Origin: Eutrigla gurnardus
Lineage: Eukaryota; Chordata; Actinopteri; Perciformes; Triglidae
NCBI GenBank assembly: GCA_963514095.1
Contig: OY741280.1
Coordinates: 24,227,017 to 24,291,016, forward strand
Direction: 5' to 3'
DNA: 64,000 nt
Positions within the stretch are counted from its first letter, which is position 1; each line of letters opens with the position of its first letter. This document shows positions 45,155-57,339 of this stretch, piece after piece. Under the pieces are notes generated by a model. That model worked only from the letters and a program-made list of their open reading frames with translations. It did no database searches and had not been told where the DNA came from. The position numbers were made by a program, and so were the translations under genes.

Positions 45155-47136
45155 TTAGTTAAAGCTGCCTTCTGGATCACGGACCAGTCCCTGGCTGGAC
45201 CAGGTCTTGGCTGGAGGCTCTGAGCCGACACACCGATGGTTCCTCAGCTGATCGTTCCAGGTGAATCCTTGATGACAAACGCTGCAGGTGAATCTTTTAC
45301 TTCCAGTGTGATTCCTCATGTGACTCTTATGTTGTCCGTAGCTCAGAAACCTTTTCCCGCAAACAGAGCAGCTGAACGGTTTCTCACCTGTGTGGATTCT
45401 CATGTGTGACTGTAGACTTCCATTCTGTGTAAAAGATTTCTTGCAGACAGAGCATTTGAATGGTTTCTCTCCAGTGTGCAATCTCATGTGAACCTTAAGA
45501 GACTCACCAACACTGAAAGCTTTCCCACAAACGCCGCAGCTGACTGGTTTCTCTCCTGTGTGAGATCTCATGTGTCTATTCAAATTTCCCCTGAGGCCAA
45601 ATATTTTCCCACACTCAGAGCAGTCAAATAGTTTCTCACCAAGACTACACCTGGAATCAGGGAGAGGAATGTTTAGAGAGTTTAAACCTGAATGAAGTTC
45701 TCTGGTCCCTGGTCCTCCACAGTCCTCCTCTTCATCATCTGGTTCCATCTGACCCACTGAGCTGCTGACTGGAGGCTCCGCCTCTCTGACCTTCTCAGTC
45801 TGATGAAGTGGAGACGACTGACGACCGACACATTTGTGGTTTCTCAACGTATTATACCAAGTAAAACTTTGGTCACAATCTCTGCAGCTGTAGAACTTCT
45901 CCTTCGTGTGGACTTCCAGATGTTTTTCCAAATATCTTCTCCAAGCAAACTCTGCACCACAAAACGAGCAACGGAACTGTGTTTGTCTCGTGTGGATCCT
46001 CATGTGTTGAACTAAAGACTCGCTGTCGCTGCAGCCGGTGTTACACACTGAGCAGTGGAAAGGTTTCTCCTCGGTCATGTGACCCGCCATGTGAGAATGT
46101 AAGCTTTCATTCTTTGCAACTGTCTGACCAACGAATGGTTTCATGTCAGTGTTACATCCTGTATCGCTGACAGACACTTCCTCACTCTTCAGATGCTTTG
46201 GACCTGATAGATCTGGATCACCATGGTCCTCAGTCTTGGCTTCAGGTTCAGCCTTGTCATCAGAGCAGCTAGATGCTTTCTTGCTACTATTATATCCATC
46301 ATTCACAGAGACTCTTTTACGTCTCTGGTAAGTGAACCCTGACTGATGTTGCCTGGTCTCTTTCCAAAACTCAACGTCAACACTGTCATCAGGTTCAGAA
46401 GACGGTTCAGTCTTTATGTTAGTCTCTGGTTCTGGTTGGATATCTGGATCTGAGCTGCTGGCTGGAGGCTCCGCCTCTCTGACCTCCTCAGTCTGAAGAA
46501 GCTGAGACGACTGACGGCCGACACATTTATGTATTTTGGCATTTGATCTCCAGGAAAACTTTTTGTGACAGATCCTGCAGCCGAACGGTTTCTCTCCCGT
46601 GTGAACTGGCATGTGTTGTGTCAAGTGTCCATTTCGTGAAAATCTTTTACCACAAACTGAGCAACTGAATGGTTTCTCTCCTGTGTGAATCTTCATATGT
46701 TCCTTGAGAATTCTCTTCAGGCCAAATATTTTCCCACACTCGGAGCAGCTAAATGGTTTCTCCCTAATAGGAACTTCCTTGTTATTCAGAGATTCTAAAC
46801 CTGCTTGAGGTTCTCTGGTCTCCTTCCAGTCCTCACTGTCATCAGTCTCTGGTTCAGAAGAGTCTCCGGTCTCAGGGTTTCTGTGTGGTACTGGATCAGA
46901 GTCCCTGTGTGGTCCTGGTCCTCCACAGTCCTCTCCAGCAGCTTCTGGTTCCATGTGTTCAGTCTGTGAGGACTGAGGTTCCTCTTCATCATCTTCATTC
47001 TTCACAGGAGTGAACAGGAACTTGGTGACATCAGCCTCCTCCAGTTCCTCTTTAATGTGGGGGAGCGCCGGGTCCTCCTGGTCCTCCTGGTCCAGACTGC
47101 GACCCTCTTCTTTAACCACCAACAGCTGCTGGACAT
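45155..47136 (-). CDS. G8 zinc-finger exon: three finger blocks, 11 fingers
   Basis: Terminal exon of about 659 residues, phase-1 acceptor TTTCCTGCAG, encoding DVQQLLVVKEEGRSLDQED. Leader motifs are PHIKEELEEADVTKF, VKNEDDEEEPQ (the lysine site has E retained but S to N) and GEDCGGPGP. Block 1 has three fingers, ending FSWRSNAKIHKC. Block 2 follows the SVDVEFWKETRQHQSGFTYQ linker and a degenerate finger (NESLHSHMAGH), with three fingers including CNTGCSDSESLVQH. Block 3 has five, ending FTWNDQLRNHRC. The linker and block 2 are almost identical to G5, implying recent duplication or conversion. The frame is open throughout. Its first exon is the damaged type B copy near 49129. Confidence 0.9.
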
Positions 47137-47234
47137 CTGCAGGAAACAAGAAACACACATTGAAGACAAACACCAGTTTATGTTCAAGTCCAGCTCAAAA
47201 TGCTGGTTTGACATTTTTAAAACTTTTATTCTCC

Positions 47235-48778
47235 AACTATCCTGCACCCCCAACATCACTGCTGTGGCCCGATCCTGCAGATTTGCCCTCTACAATATCC
47301 GCAGGATTCGGACCTTCCTCACAAAGGATGCAACTTAACTCCTGGTCCAAGCACTGGTCATCTCCCGCCTTGACTACTGCAACTCTCTCCTGGCTGGACT
47401 CCCAGCCTCGGCGATTAAACCATTGCAGTGTATCCAGAACGCTGCAGCACGCCTCATCTTCAATCTACCCAAATTCTCCCACGTGACCCCCCTCCTCCGT
47501 GACCTCCACTGGCTCCCTGTTGCAGCACGCATCCAATTCAAGACGATGACACTGGTCTTCAGGGCCATCAATGGAACGGCACCTGTCTACCTTCAAACAC
47601 TGGTCAAACCTCATGCCCCGACCCGAGCACTTCGCTCCTCTACTTCAGCTGGCCGGCTGGTACCACCATCGCTGAAATCAAACAAATGTCGCTCAGCAAA
47701 GTCCAGACTCTTCTCTGTTCTGGTCCTCAGTGGTGGAACGAACTCCTGACTAATGTCAGGACAGCTGAGTCACTGCCATCTTCCGAAAAAGGCTCAAGAC
47801 TCACCTGTTCAGACTTCACCTCGACTCTACATAGCATGACCCGGTCCGTGTACGTTGCGGCCATCCAACTTTCTTTTTGAAGTCGACAATCGGAAAACGG
47901 AACAGTGCCATTTCTCATTCCAGATTTTGCTTTGAGTTACAGAAGGCAGGAGGGGAACTGTTGGGTGCGCGCTGCTTCTTTCCTGCTTCTTTCCTCACAC
48001 CGGTAAAGCCACAGCGGACCAGCCATCTCATTTTGTCTTTTATTTTTTCTTCCAACTGGGTGAAAGTCACATAAAGCACAGCTAATGATAACTCTACACT
48101 ATGTTAATGAATCGCTGTTGTTAGCAGGCTCCATGAGCTGGACACCGACTCACAGAGCGGCTCCCGGTCGGTCAGAGCGCAGCCGACCCGGCACACCGAG
48201 GATCAACAGCTGAGGGGCGGCGGCGAAGAGGCGGGCTCCGATTCTCTCTGTCGGTTTTTAACCGCTTTTATGTCCGCGTCATAACGCTTTTGGTGCGAGT
48301 TTAAAACAGTAGGTTTACTTCAAAACGCGAGCATCAGACGCTGTCAGAGCGTTTATGAACAGTGTTTTAGAGCTCCCCCTAAATGTCTCAGGTAGGCTTT
48401 CAGGTAATTTCACAGCATAACACAGCGCCTTCAAGGTCATTAAACAAGACGTACGGACAATCTGGTATGAAAAATGGCCCTGTTATTTCATCCCCGAATC
48501 CCATTCATGAACACAATATCTAATATCAGTTAACGAGTCGTTTTCCGTTTTTAAAACAAATAACGGGATACGAGTCATTTTTCTGTTTTTCGTTCTTTTA
48601 TTTTGAAGCGAAAAACGGGAAACGACTCGTTAACAGTTTTCTGATTGTCGACATCGAAACGAAAGTCGGATGGCCGCAACGTCCACGGACCATGACCCAC
48701 TAACACCCCCCAAAAAACACAACCCCGCCCTGCACTTCTATGTTCTTAGCGTCTGCTAAATGCCCTAAATGTAAATGA
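47235..48778 (+). mobile_element. L2-type LINE 3' fragment, interrupted
   Basis: Frames spell the C-terminal part of an L2 reverse transcriptase: ITAVARSCRFALYNIRRIRT, VISRLDYCNSLLAGLPASAI, then NAAARLIFNLPKFSHVTPLL and RDLHWLPVAARIQFK. Several frameshifts and stops separate them. After an inserted element (47843-48690) the LINE resumes and ends with gtctgctaaatgccctaaat gtaaatg, the usual fish L2 3' tail. It sits in the G8 intron on the opposite strand. Confidence 0.82.
47843..48690. mobile_element. Long-TIR MITE nested in the L2 LINE
   Basis: Inverted ends of roughly 60 bp with mismatches (GTCCGTGTACGTTGCGGCC at left, GTCCGTGGACGTTGCGGCC at the inverted right end). 8-bp TSD catgaccc at 47835-47842 and 48691-48698. 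A second inner hairpin, gttaacgagtcgtttt, lies at 48529-48552 and 48611-48634. No coding. The 8-bp TSD suggests a hAT-like transposase, but the TIR is unusual for that group. Confidence 0.78.
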
Positions 48779-49128
48779 GAAGTAGTAGTAGTAGTAGTAC
48801 TATAAGTAGTAGTAGTTGTAGGGGTTCCGTTCCAGATGAGTACTTTTCCTGCAGTAACAGAGTACTTCTCCCACCTCTCTGTGGTATTAGTACTTTTCCT
48901 GCAGTAGAAGTAGAACGCAGCGGAATGTGGAAATACTCCAGTAAAGTACAACTACCTTGGGAGTGTACTTGTACCAGTAGATGAGTAAATGTACGTCGTA
49001 AACACAAGCAGAGATCCTCGACGCGCAGTGAAAGCGGCGCTAGCTGTGTGTGGGTGCTGTAGCTAACGTTAGCTTAGCACAACAACATCGTCAGTAAAGA
49101 CGTTTCCAGCAGGAGACAGAAAACCAAC

Positions 49129-49227
49129 CTGCTTCTCTCCGCAGCTCCATGTCGGCCTTTAAAACCACATCCAGCTCCTCTTCATACCCGGATGTTGTCT
49201 CCAAACGGCCAATCAGATGCTCGCGAG
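49129..49227 (-). pseudogene. G8 exon 1 (type B), 5'-deleted copy
   Basis: The 3' part of the type B exon is kept (EHLIGRLE, one Thr codon fewer, EEELDVVLKADMELRREA) with the donor GCAG|GTTGG. A deletion from 49227 has removed the conserved ATG and the TAA together with upstream exon sequence present in the other modules. An in-frame ATG remains only in the MELRREA part. Whether this exon still starts translation of G8 is uncertain. Module sequence continues on both sides (about 48880-49320). Confidence 0.55.
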
Positions 49228-49329
49228 AGGACTGCCGAGACCCGGAAACACAAACTTCCGCTGCACTCCGCTGGTCTTCACAATAAAAGAGCGTTGATTT
49301 TTTTTTTTTACCCGCCGTGCTTTGATGAG

Positions 49330-50130
49330 AGAAGATCTGTGGTGGAAAGTAACGAAGTACATTTACTGGAGGTACTTTACTTGAATACTTTCTACTCTAG
49401 TGTGAGATATTGTACTTTCTACTGAGCTCCATGTATTTTGTAACTTTGATTATGCGTCACAAATAAAAAATGACATTCTATTAAAGATGAACGAACCATT
49501 AATATATGACATCATTAAAATTAGATCCACCTTTAAATTGATGAAAAGTTTTACTTTTAACATAGTATTTATACACTGTAGTATTGTGCTAATATCACCA
49601 CTGCGCATGCCACATAAAACACAGTCTATTAAATATATATATATTAGATTTTTTCTTTAGTCTAGATTAATCTCACTGTAATCTTGGAATTAATCTAGAT
49701 GATTCTAGATTAAAATGGCTCATTTGAATTCTGCCGAAGGCATTCATAATATGTGTGCTACCTAAATAATGACTAACTAACTAATTCCCCACAAGGAGCA
49801 AACAACCTTAGTCTTGTCAAGGTTTCCATTGGGAAGCTTCTTAAAAATACATGTTCCCTGAAGCAAACCTTCATAGCTAGACTGTCCTTAGCCCCTCCTA
49901 CTTCCGTGTACTAGTCAGTGTACAGTCTATTGAATATATAATGAACATTGGAACAATGATTGTTTGTTGTCTTATCTCTAAAGATATTTTTTACAGTTTA
50001 TGCTTTGCCTCAGAAAACCCTTGCTGCTTTTATTTTGAAGTCTATATACCGGAAGTGTCTGGCAAACTTGGAACAAGATGGCGTCTGCTCGTAAATGCGA
50101 GAAAGCCTCTGTAGTCTGGATTCAGGGCGG
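49330..50130. other. Upstream of G8, repeat fragments
   Basis: It starts with the ggtggaaagtaacgaagtac end of the AAGTAC DNA repeat. Near 49660-49720 it holds tctagattaatc inverted motifs that look like an old hAT fragment. No gene. Confidence 0.45.
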
Positions 50131-50904
50131 CGGTCGAATAGTCTTCTTCTCTTAGGAAGGTTCCTAACTGAAGAAGTGACCCGGAAGTAAACAAGTGGCC
50201 GCCATGATAAGAGCTGTTCGAATTCTCTAAATGCAAAGGAAAGGAGCTCCAATGCTTCCTTTCAGAGCTCCTTTAGCATAGGATGCAACGGACCTTCCTA
50301 TGCCATAGGAAAGGAGATTACGCCGTCCCACAATTCTTTGCGAGAGCAACATTTAAAGTGCCGCACACCTCGGCCGTTCATGAAAACGAACAATGTGTAT
50401 TTGCATATTTAACAATGACTTTCATGCAGACATATAATAATTGGAATAGTGATGATAAATGTGTGGACAGTGATAATAATTTAATGATACTATTATTTAT
50501 TTCAATCATGTTACAAATGTTTGATAAAAACGAAACTAAAACCACAAATGAAATGTAAATAAAGCAACAGGAAGGAGGAGCTGCTGGACCTGAAGCCGGT
50601 CAGTGAACCAGCTGTTTATAAAACCAACATGTGGAGAAGTGGACGATGCGCTTTTTGTAGTCCATTATTGTAGTTTCTCCAGCGCAGACGCACGTCAATC
50701 TCCGGCGCCGATCATCAGCTGTCAATCATCAGGCCGCGTTATAATGACGTAGCTTAGTGAAAGTCCGGTCGGATTCTCTGAGCACCGCGGTTGACTTTTT
50801 GAGTTCTCCTATCGCCTTTCCTTAACCCCGTGACGTTTTCCCCAGAGGTCAAGGAATAGGAGTTAGGAATAGGAGTTAGGACCTTATTTTTTGACTATTC
50901 GACT
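50131..50904. mobile_element. Probable MITE with GTCGAATAGTC ends
   Basis: gtcgaatagtc (from 50133) and gactattcgac (about 50891-50901) are inverted, with further partial match inwards (cttaggaaggttcctaac against gttaggacctta). No target-site duplication could be defined, so the class is open. An inner inverted pair links 50738-50800 to about 50994-51040 (ctctgagcaccgcggtt), suggesting a second overlapping element. Confidence 0.5.
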
Positions 50905-51068
50905 GCACACCCAAACTCCTTAACTGGAGCTCGGGGTGAAAGGTCACAGGGTCAAGGAAAGTTGGAAGGAGACCTCAAGAGGATTTAGGCAAAGAAACCG
51001 CGGTGCTCAGAGAATCCCACAAGCTACGTCATTATGATGCTGCTGATGATCCACACCGGTGAGTGACG

Positions 51069-51262
51069 GCTACTAGCTAACTAAGCACTTATCTCTGTTG
51101 TATACCAGCTACTAGCTAACTAAGCACTTATCTCTGTTGTATACCAGCTACTAGCTAACTAAGCACTTATCTCTGTTGTATACCAGCTACTAGCTAACTA
51201 AGCACTTATCTCTGTTGTATACCAGCTACGAGCTAACTTAGTACTTATCTCTGTTGTATACT
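51069..51262. repeat. 39-bp minisatellite, five units
   Basis: Unit ctactagctaactaagcact plus tatctctgttgtataccag. Confidence 0.95.
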
Positions 51263-51439
51263 AATTGTTAGTCACTTGGATAAACGTGTCTGATAAATGT
51301 AAATGCTGCAAATGCACAACTTCAGGGTCCATTTCATGACAGGTTTAACATTGTCACCGTGGTAGCTGATGCTGAATTCCATCTTCCCTGTTGTCGGCCT
51401 ACAACTAGACCACCACCAGCCTTCATTAACATCTACCGA

Positions 51440-51620
51440 ACACAGGATGAAGGATGCGGTCATGTCTCCTTCACAACTATTCATTTACCTCGCCTTCAAC
51501 ACCATCAACTGCTACCAGATGATCCCTTCATCTACCATCGTACCCAACGCCGGAGTCCCCTAAGGCAGATTACTGAGCCCCTTCCTGTACAGCCCTGGCA
51601 CCTATCAAGGACAATGATTC
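51440..51620 (+). mobile_element. Possible LINE reverse-transcriptase relic
   Basis: Plus-strand words LAFNTIN and NAGVP, a stop, then GRLLSPFLYS resemble the RT motifs SAFNTI and GVPQGCVLSPFLYS, with the intervening region mostly deleted. It is short and degenerate. Confidence 0.42.
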
Positions 51621-51899
51621 AGTCACAGAGCTTTGCTGGATATGAACCAGATGAGACCACTTGTTGAAGAAGGGACCAGACTTTACACAAACTAGGTTTT
51701 TAATTCATAGTCTTACTTCAGTTATGTCACAAAACAGGGGACATAAAATACTCTCAGATGATTTTAAACTACTTAAATCATTGCAGACATGTAATAACAA
51801 ATTAAAATAGCAGACGAATGAAAGGAGATTTTAATGGTTGTGTTGAATCATAAGCTGATTCTCGATCCACCTCAAATCAGAAAAAAGTCTCGGTGAGCT

Positions 51900-54139
51900 T
51901 CATTTATCTCTGGTGCCTTCGGCGACACACTTGTGGTCCTTGGCATGATGCGGTCGAGAGAACGTCCTATCGCAGTCGCTACAACTAAACGGTTTCTCTC
52001 CCGTGTGAACCAGCAAGTGTGCTTTCAGATATTCCTTTTGAGCAAATATTTTCCCACATACTGAGCAGCAGAACGGTTTCTCCCCCTTGTGAATGGCCCA
52101 GTGCCGCGTCAGATCGTCGCGCTGTGCGAATCTTTCGTCGCAAACAGAACAACTGAACGGTTTCTCTCCCGTGTGGCCGGTCAGGTGACGTGTCAGATTT
52201 CTTTGGTATGCGAATCTTTTACTGCAGAGAGAACAGCTGAAGGGTTTCTCTCCTGCGTGGTCAGTTAAGTGGCGTCTCAGATTCCTCTGATGTGCAAATG
52301 TTTTATCACACGCTAAACAGCTGAATGGTTTCTCCCCTGTGTGGACAGTTGAGTGTTGCGTCAGATGTTCCTTTTGTGTGAATGTTTTACCACAAACCAA
52401 ACAACTAAACGGTTTCTCCCCTGTGTGGACGGTGAAGTGCCGTCTCAGGTTTCTATGGTGCGCAAATCTTTTACTACAAACAGAGCAGCTGAACGGTTTC
52501 TCCCCAGCATGGACAATCAAGTGCTGTGTCAGATCACTATTCCGTGTGAATGTTTTACCACAAACCGAACAACTAAACGGTTTCTCTCCTGTGTGAACGG
52601 TGAAGTGTCGTCTCAGCGTTGCCTCTTGTGTGAATCCTTTATTACAGACTGAACAACGGAACGGTTTCTCCCCTGTGTGGATTTTCACATGTTTAACCAA
52701 AGTGCCACCGATGTTGTAATTTGTTTTACACACTGAGCAGGTGAAAGGTTTTTCTCTCTGGTGAACTCTTGAGTATTTGGTCAAATTTGACTTTTTTATG
52801 ACTGTTTCCCCACAGACAGAGCAGCTGAGAGGTTTCTCTCTTGTTTGGATTCCAGGACATTTCTGCAAAAGTCCCTTCTGGCTGAAGCTGCCTTCACATT
52901 CAGAGGAGCTACCTGAGGGTTTTCCAGTATTCAAATCAAAATCTAGAGCTACATCCTCATTACTCAGAGATTCTAAACCTGACTGAGGTTCTCTGGTCTC
53001 CTTCCAGTCATCAGATTCATCAGTATCTGTTTCAGAAGAGTCTCCAATCATAGCTTTAATATCTGGTCCTGGATGTCTATCTGAATCAGTGTTCCTGCCA
53101 GCTTCTGGTTCCATGTGTCCAGCTGAGCTGCTGGCTGGAGGCTCCGCCTCTCTGATCTCCTCAGTCTGATGAAGCTGAGACGACTGACGACCCTGATGAA
53201 GACAACTGGATCTTTGTTTACAAACTCTGCTGCTGAGTGTTTTCCCTCCTGTGTGATTTCTCATGTGAACCTTTAGGTTTCCACTGTCACTGAACGCTTT
53301 CCCACAGACAGAGCAGCTGAATGGTTTCTCCCCTGTGTGGATTCTCATGTGTGCCTTCAGATTTCCACGATCACTGAACGCTTTCCCACAGACAGAGCAG
53401 CTGAACGGTTTCTCCCCTGTATGAGTTCTCATGTGACGATGTAAATCTCCACTCTGAGTGTATGACTTCCTACAGACGGAGCAGCCGAACGGTCTTTCTC
53501 CTGTGTGGATTCTCATGTGAACTTTTAGATTTCCACTATCGCTGAAAGCCTTCGCACACACTGAGCAGCCGAACGGTTTCCCTCCTGTGTGGAGTTTCAT
53601 GTGTTTCTGTAAATATTCCTTCTGACTAAAACATTTATCACAAACTGAGCAGCCGAAGGTTTTCTCTCTTGTATGAGTCAGCATGTGTCTGTTCAGATTT
53701 CTCTTGAGGCCGTATCTTTTCCCACAGTCAGAGCAGCTAAATGGTTTCTCAGCAGCCCGGGGTTCTCTGGTCCCCCTCCAGTCATCGCTGTCATCAGTCT
53801 CTGGTTCAGAAGAGTCTCCAGTCTCATCACCTGGATCAGAGACCCTGTGTGGTCCTGGTCCTCCACAGTCCTCTCCAGCAGCTGCTGGTTCCATGTGTTC
53901 AGTGAGTCTCTGATGAAGCTGTGAGGACTGAGGTTCCTCTTCATCATCTTCACTCTTCACAGGAGTGAATGGGAACTTGGTGACATCAGCCTCCTCCAGC
54001 CCTTCAAGCTGCTCCCCCTCCTGATTGGTCCAGAGTTCCTCCTGTTCCTCTTTAATGTGGGGGGGCTCCGGGTCCTGCTGGTCCAGACTGGAGCTCCAGT
54101 TCTGCCGCTCTTCTTCACCAACAATCACTACTCGTACAT
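51900..54139 (-). CDS. G9 zinc-finger exon: 16 intact fingers in two blocks
   Basis: Terminal exon of about 745 residues, phase-1 acceptor TTTTACCTTCAG, encoding DVRVVIVGEEERQNWSSS. Leader motifs are PHIKEEQEELW, VKSEDDEEEPQ and GEDCGGPGP. Block 1 has six fingers, including three near-identical SDSGNLKVH/SDRGNLKAH fingers, and then a ruined terminal finger (SSRVCKQRSSCLHQG). An acidic linker (REAEPPASSSAGHMEPEAGR) leads to two degenerate fingers and ten intact ones. These show an alternating helix pattern (DLTQH, NLRRH, HLTQH, NLRRH, NLTRH), pointing to expansion by finger-pair duplication. The last is the terminal type PHHAKDHKC. The frame is intact. It pairs by phase with the type B exon at 56834-56990. 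Confidence 0.9.
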
Positions 54140-54664
54140 CTGAAGGTAAAACTGAAACACAGATAGACGTTAATATCAACCCAGATAAAACCTGCTGTGG
54201 TGAAGAAGAAGAAAGTCGGTGGTGAGTTATGTCTGTTATATTAAAATGCTATTAACTAGCTCCTGCTAGCATAGTGGTTGGCCCTCAATACAGAACCCCC
54301 ATAAAGGCTCAATCTCTCTGTGTGAATAATTAATTATAATTGTTGATATGTGGCATTAAACTAAAAGCGGTCTTTAATTTGGAGTTTTTCCAATCAGATT
54401 TATGAGAACTTCAGATTTCAGACCTCAGAATTAGGCGTTAAAATGCGATGCACTGATCACTTTGCAGCTTTGACCCAACTTAGACGAACAAATACAAACA
54501 AACACACCACCCATTCGGTTTATTGAAGCAAAATATGATGAAAATGTTGATTTAACGTTCAGTCCAGTTTACAAACGAGCTTAAAAAAAAAACAATACTT
54601 TTGTCATGACTCTCGGACATGGTTCCCGTGGCGATGGATTAATCAGCTGCCACTGTTGCCGACC
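54140..54664. other. G9 intron, proximal part
   Basis: Unique AT-rich sequence. No feature is recognised. Confidence 0.45.
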
Positions 54665-55378
54665 TCCAGCGGGGTTCCACCCTCGTCGACGTCCTCCCGA
54701 GAAGTTCCACCCTCGTCGACGTCCTCCCGAGGGGTTCCACCCTCGTCGACGTCCTCCAGTGGGGTTCCACCCTCGTCGACTTCCTCCCGAGGGGTTCCAC
54801 CCTCGTCGACATCCTCCAGTGGGGTTCCACCCTCGTCGACGTCCTCCCGAGGGGTTCCACCCTCGTCGACGTCCTCCAGTGGGGTTCCACCCTCGTCGAC
54901 TTCCTCCCGAGGGGTTCCACCCTCGTCGACGTCCTCCAGTGGGGTTCCACCCTCGTCGACGTCCTCCCGAGGGGTTCCTCCCTCGTCGACTTCCTCCCGA
55001 GGGGTTCCTCCCTCGTCGACTTCCTCCCGAGAAGTTCCACCCTTGTCGACTTCCTCCCGAGAAGTTCCACCCTTGTCGACTTCCTCCCGAGAAGTTCCAC
55101 CCTTGTCGACTTCCTCCTGAGGGGTTCCACCCTTGTCGACTTCCTCCCGAGAAGTTCCACCCTTGTCGACTTCCTCCCGAGAAGTTCCACCCTTGTCGAC
55201 TTCCTCCCGAGAAGTTCCACCCTCGTCGACTTCCTCCCGAGAAGTTCCACCCTCGTCAACTTCCTCCCGAGGGGTTCCACCCTCGTCAACGTCTTCCAGC
55301 TGGGTTCCACACTCGTCAACGTCTTCCAGCTGGGTTCCACCCTCGTCAAAGTCTTCCAGCAGGGTTCCACCCTCGTCC
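54665..55378. repeat. 30-bp minisatellite with SalI-like GTCGAC in most units
   Basis: Unit cctcccgaggggttccaccc plus tcgtcgacgt, about 24 copies with variants (gagaagtt, ccttgtcgac). The period is divisible by three and the unit lacks stops, so frames of 150 to 260 codons stay open on both strands. This is not evidence for a gene. Confidence 0.95.
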
Positions 55379-55518
55379 CAGATTTGAACCTGGGAACTTG
55401 TTCTAACTACTCTTGAACAGATTAACACCAGCTGCTCGCCGTATGTGTGGTGAGAGAGAGACGGTGCAGCTCCGCTACGTCTTCACTGCTTTTATGAGGG
55501 ATGTTTAGAAGTTCGGTG

Positions 55519-55975
55519 GAGCTGGACTCTGGTGATGGGGGGGGTTTGGTCACGGGTGAGCTGGACTCTGGTGATGGGGGGGGTTTGGTCACGGGTGAGC
55601 TGGACTCTGGTGATGGGGGGGTTTGGTCGCGGTGGAGATGGACTCTGGTGATGGGGGGGGGTTTGGTCGCGGTGGAGCTGGACTCTGGTGATGGGGGGGT
55701 TTGGTCGTGGTGGAGCTGGACTCTGGTGATGGGGGGGTTTGGTCGCGGTGGAGCTGGACTCTGGTGATGGGGGGGTTTGGTCGCGGTGGAGCTGGACTCT
55801 GGTGATGGGGGGGTTTGGTCGTGGTGGAGCTGGACTCTGGTGATGGGGGGGTTTGGTCGCGGTGGAGCTGGACTCTGGTGATGGGGGGGTTTGGTCGCGG
55901 TGGAGCTGGACTCTGGTGATGGGGGGGTTTGGTCGCGGTGGAGCTGGACTCTGGTGATGGGGGGTTTGGTCAGTG
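55519..55975. repeat. 38-bp minisatellite
   Basis: Unit gagctggactctggtgatgg plus gggggtttggtcgcggtg, with G-run length variation. Confidence 0.95.
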
Positions 55976-56164
55976 TTGTGTTTCTGGCTTCTCTTTAAAT
56001 CTCAATTATTTGGGCCAAAATAACCCTATATCCTGAGTACTTTTAAGTACATTTTGTGGCTAATACTTACTGTACTTTTACTTGAGTATTTTTATCCTGT
56101 AGTATATATTACACAAGTATATTAGTTAAATACTTCTTTCTACCAATGCTGATAAATAAAAACA

Positions 56165-56560
56165 TTATGTCAGTATACTGTGGTATTAGTACTTGTCCTG
56201 CAGTAACAGAGTATTTCTCCCACCTCTCTGTGGTATTAGTACTTTTCCTGCAGTAACAGAGTATTTCTCCCACCTCTCTGTGGTATTAGTACTTTTCCTG
56301 CAGTAACAGAGTATTTCTCCGACCTCTCTGTGGTATTACTACTTGTCCTGCAGTAACAGAGTACTTCTTCCACCTCTCTGTGGTATTACTACTTGTCCTG
56401 CAGTAACAGAGTACTTCTTCCACCTCTCTGTGGTATTACTACTTGTCCTGCAGTAACAGAGTACTTCTTCCACCTCTCTGTATTATTAGTACTTGTCCTG
56501 CAGTAACAGAGTACTTCTCCCACCTCTCTGTGGTATTAGTACTTTTCCTGCAGTTGAAGT
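56165..56560. repeat. 50-bp minisatellite, third array
   Basis: Reverse orientation of the array found at 23690 and 38135, next to the type B module of G9. Confidence 0.95.
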
Positions 56561-56833
56561 AGAACGCAGCAGAAGGTGGAAACACTCCAGTAAAGTACAA
56601 GTACCTCGGGTGTGTACTCGTACCAGTAGGTGAGTAAATGTACGTCGTAAACACAAGCAGAGATCCTCGACGCGCAGTGAAAGCGGCTAGCAGGAGCTAG
56701 CAGCTAGCTCCTAGCAGCTAACAGCTAGCTCCTAGCTGCTAGCGGCTGCTGTGTGTGGGTGCTGTAGCTAACGTTAGCTTAGCACAACAACATCGTCAGT
56801 AAAGACGTTTCCAGCAGGAGAAAGAAAACCAAC

Positions 56834-56990
56834 CTGCTTCTCTCCGCAGCTCCATGTCGGCCTTTAAAACCACATCCAGCTCCTCTTCATACCCGGATGT
56901 TGTTGTCTCCAAACGGCCAATCAGATGCTCGCGAGCCGCAGTTAGCAGCCGCCGTTTGGATTAATGTTGAAGATCCTGAAATGTGGACAT
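56834..56990 (-). CDS. G9 exon 1 (type B), with in-frame stop
   Basis: Minus-strand copy of the 157-nt exon: ATG at 56990 (MSTFQDLQH), TAA at 56963-56961, then the conserved RRLLTAAREHLIGRLE and EEELDVVLKADMELRREA, and the phase-1 donor GCAG|GTTGGT at 56834. It pairs with the acceptor at 54139. It shares every diagnostic base with the 37691 copy that I compared, including the stop. Confidence 0.55.
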
Positions 56991-57339
56991 TTTCCACAGA
57001 TCGAGTCAAAGAGGACCAAAGAAAACCAGACCGGCTCTGGTGCTTCTTCACGCTCCGCTCACATGCTAACACATGCTAGCACAGGCTAGCTGGGTTCCGC
57101 TGGAGAGAAGGACCGCCGAGACCCGGAAACACAAACACCACTTCCGCTGCGCTCCGATGGCCTTCACAATAAAAGCGTTGATTTTACCCGCCGTGCTTTC
57201 GGGGAGATTATTATTATTATTATAATTTTCATGATCACTCTTGAGATTTGGGCTGTTACTTCTTCGGTATATACTTTACTACTTAAAGGAAAACATGTTG
57301 AAGTTTATTTGACCAAACTTTGTCTTTTTGCATGAATAA

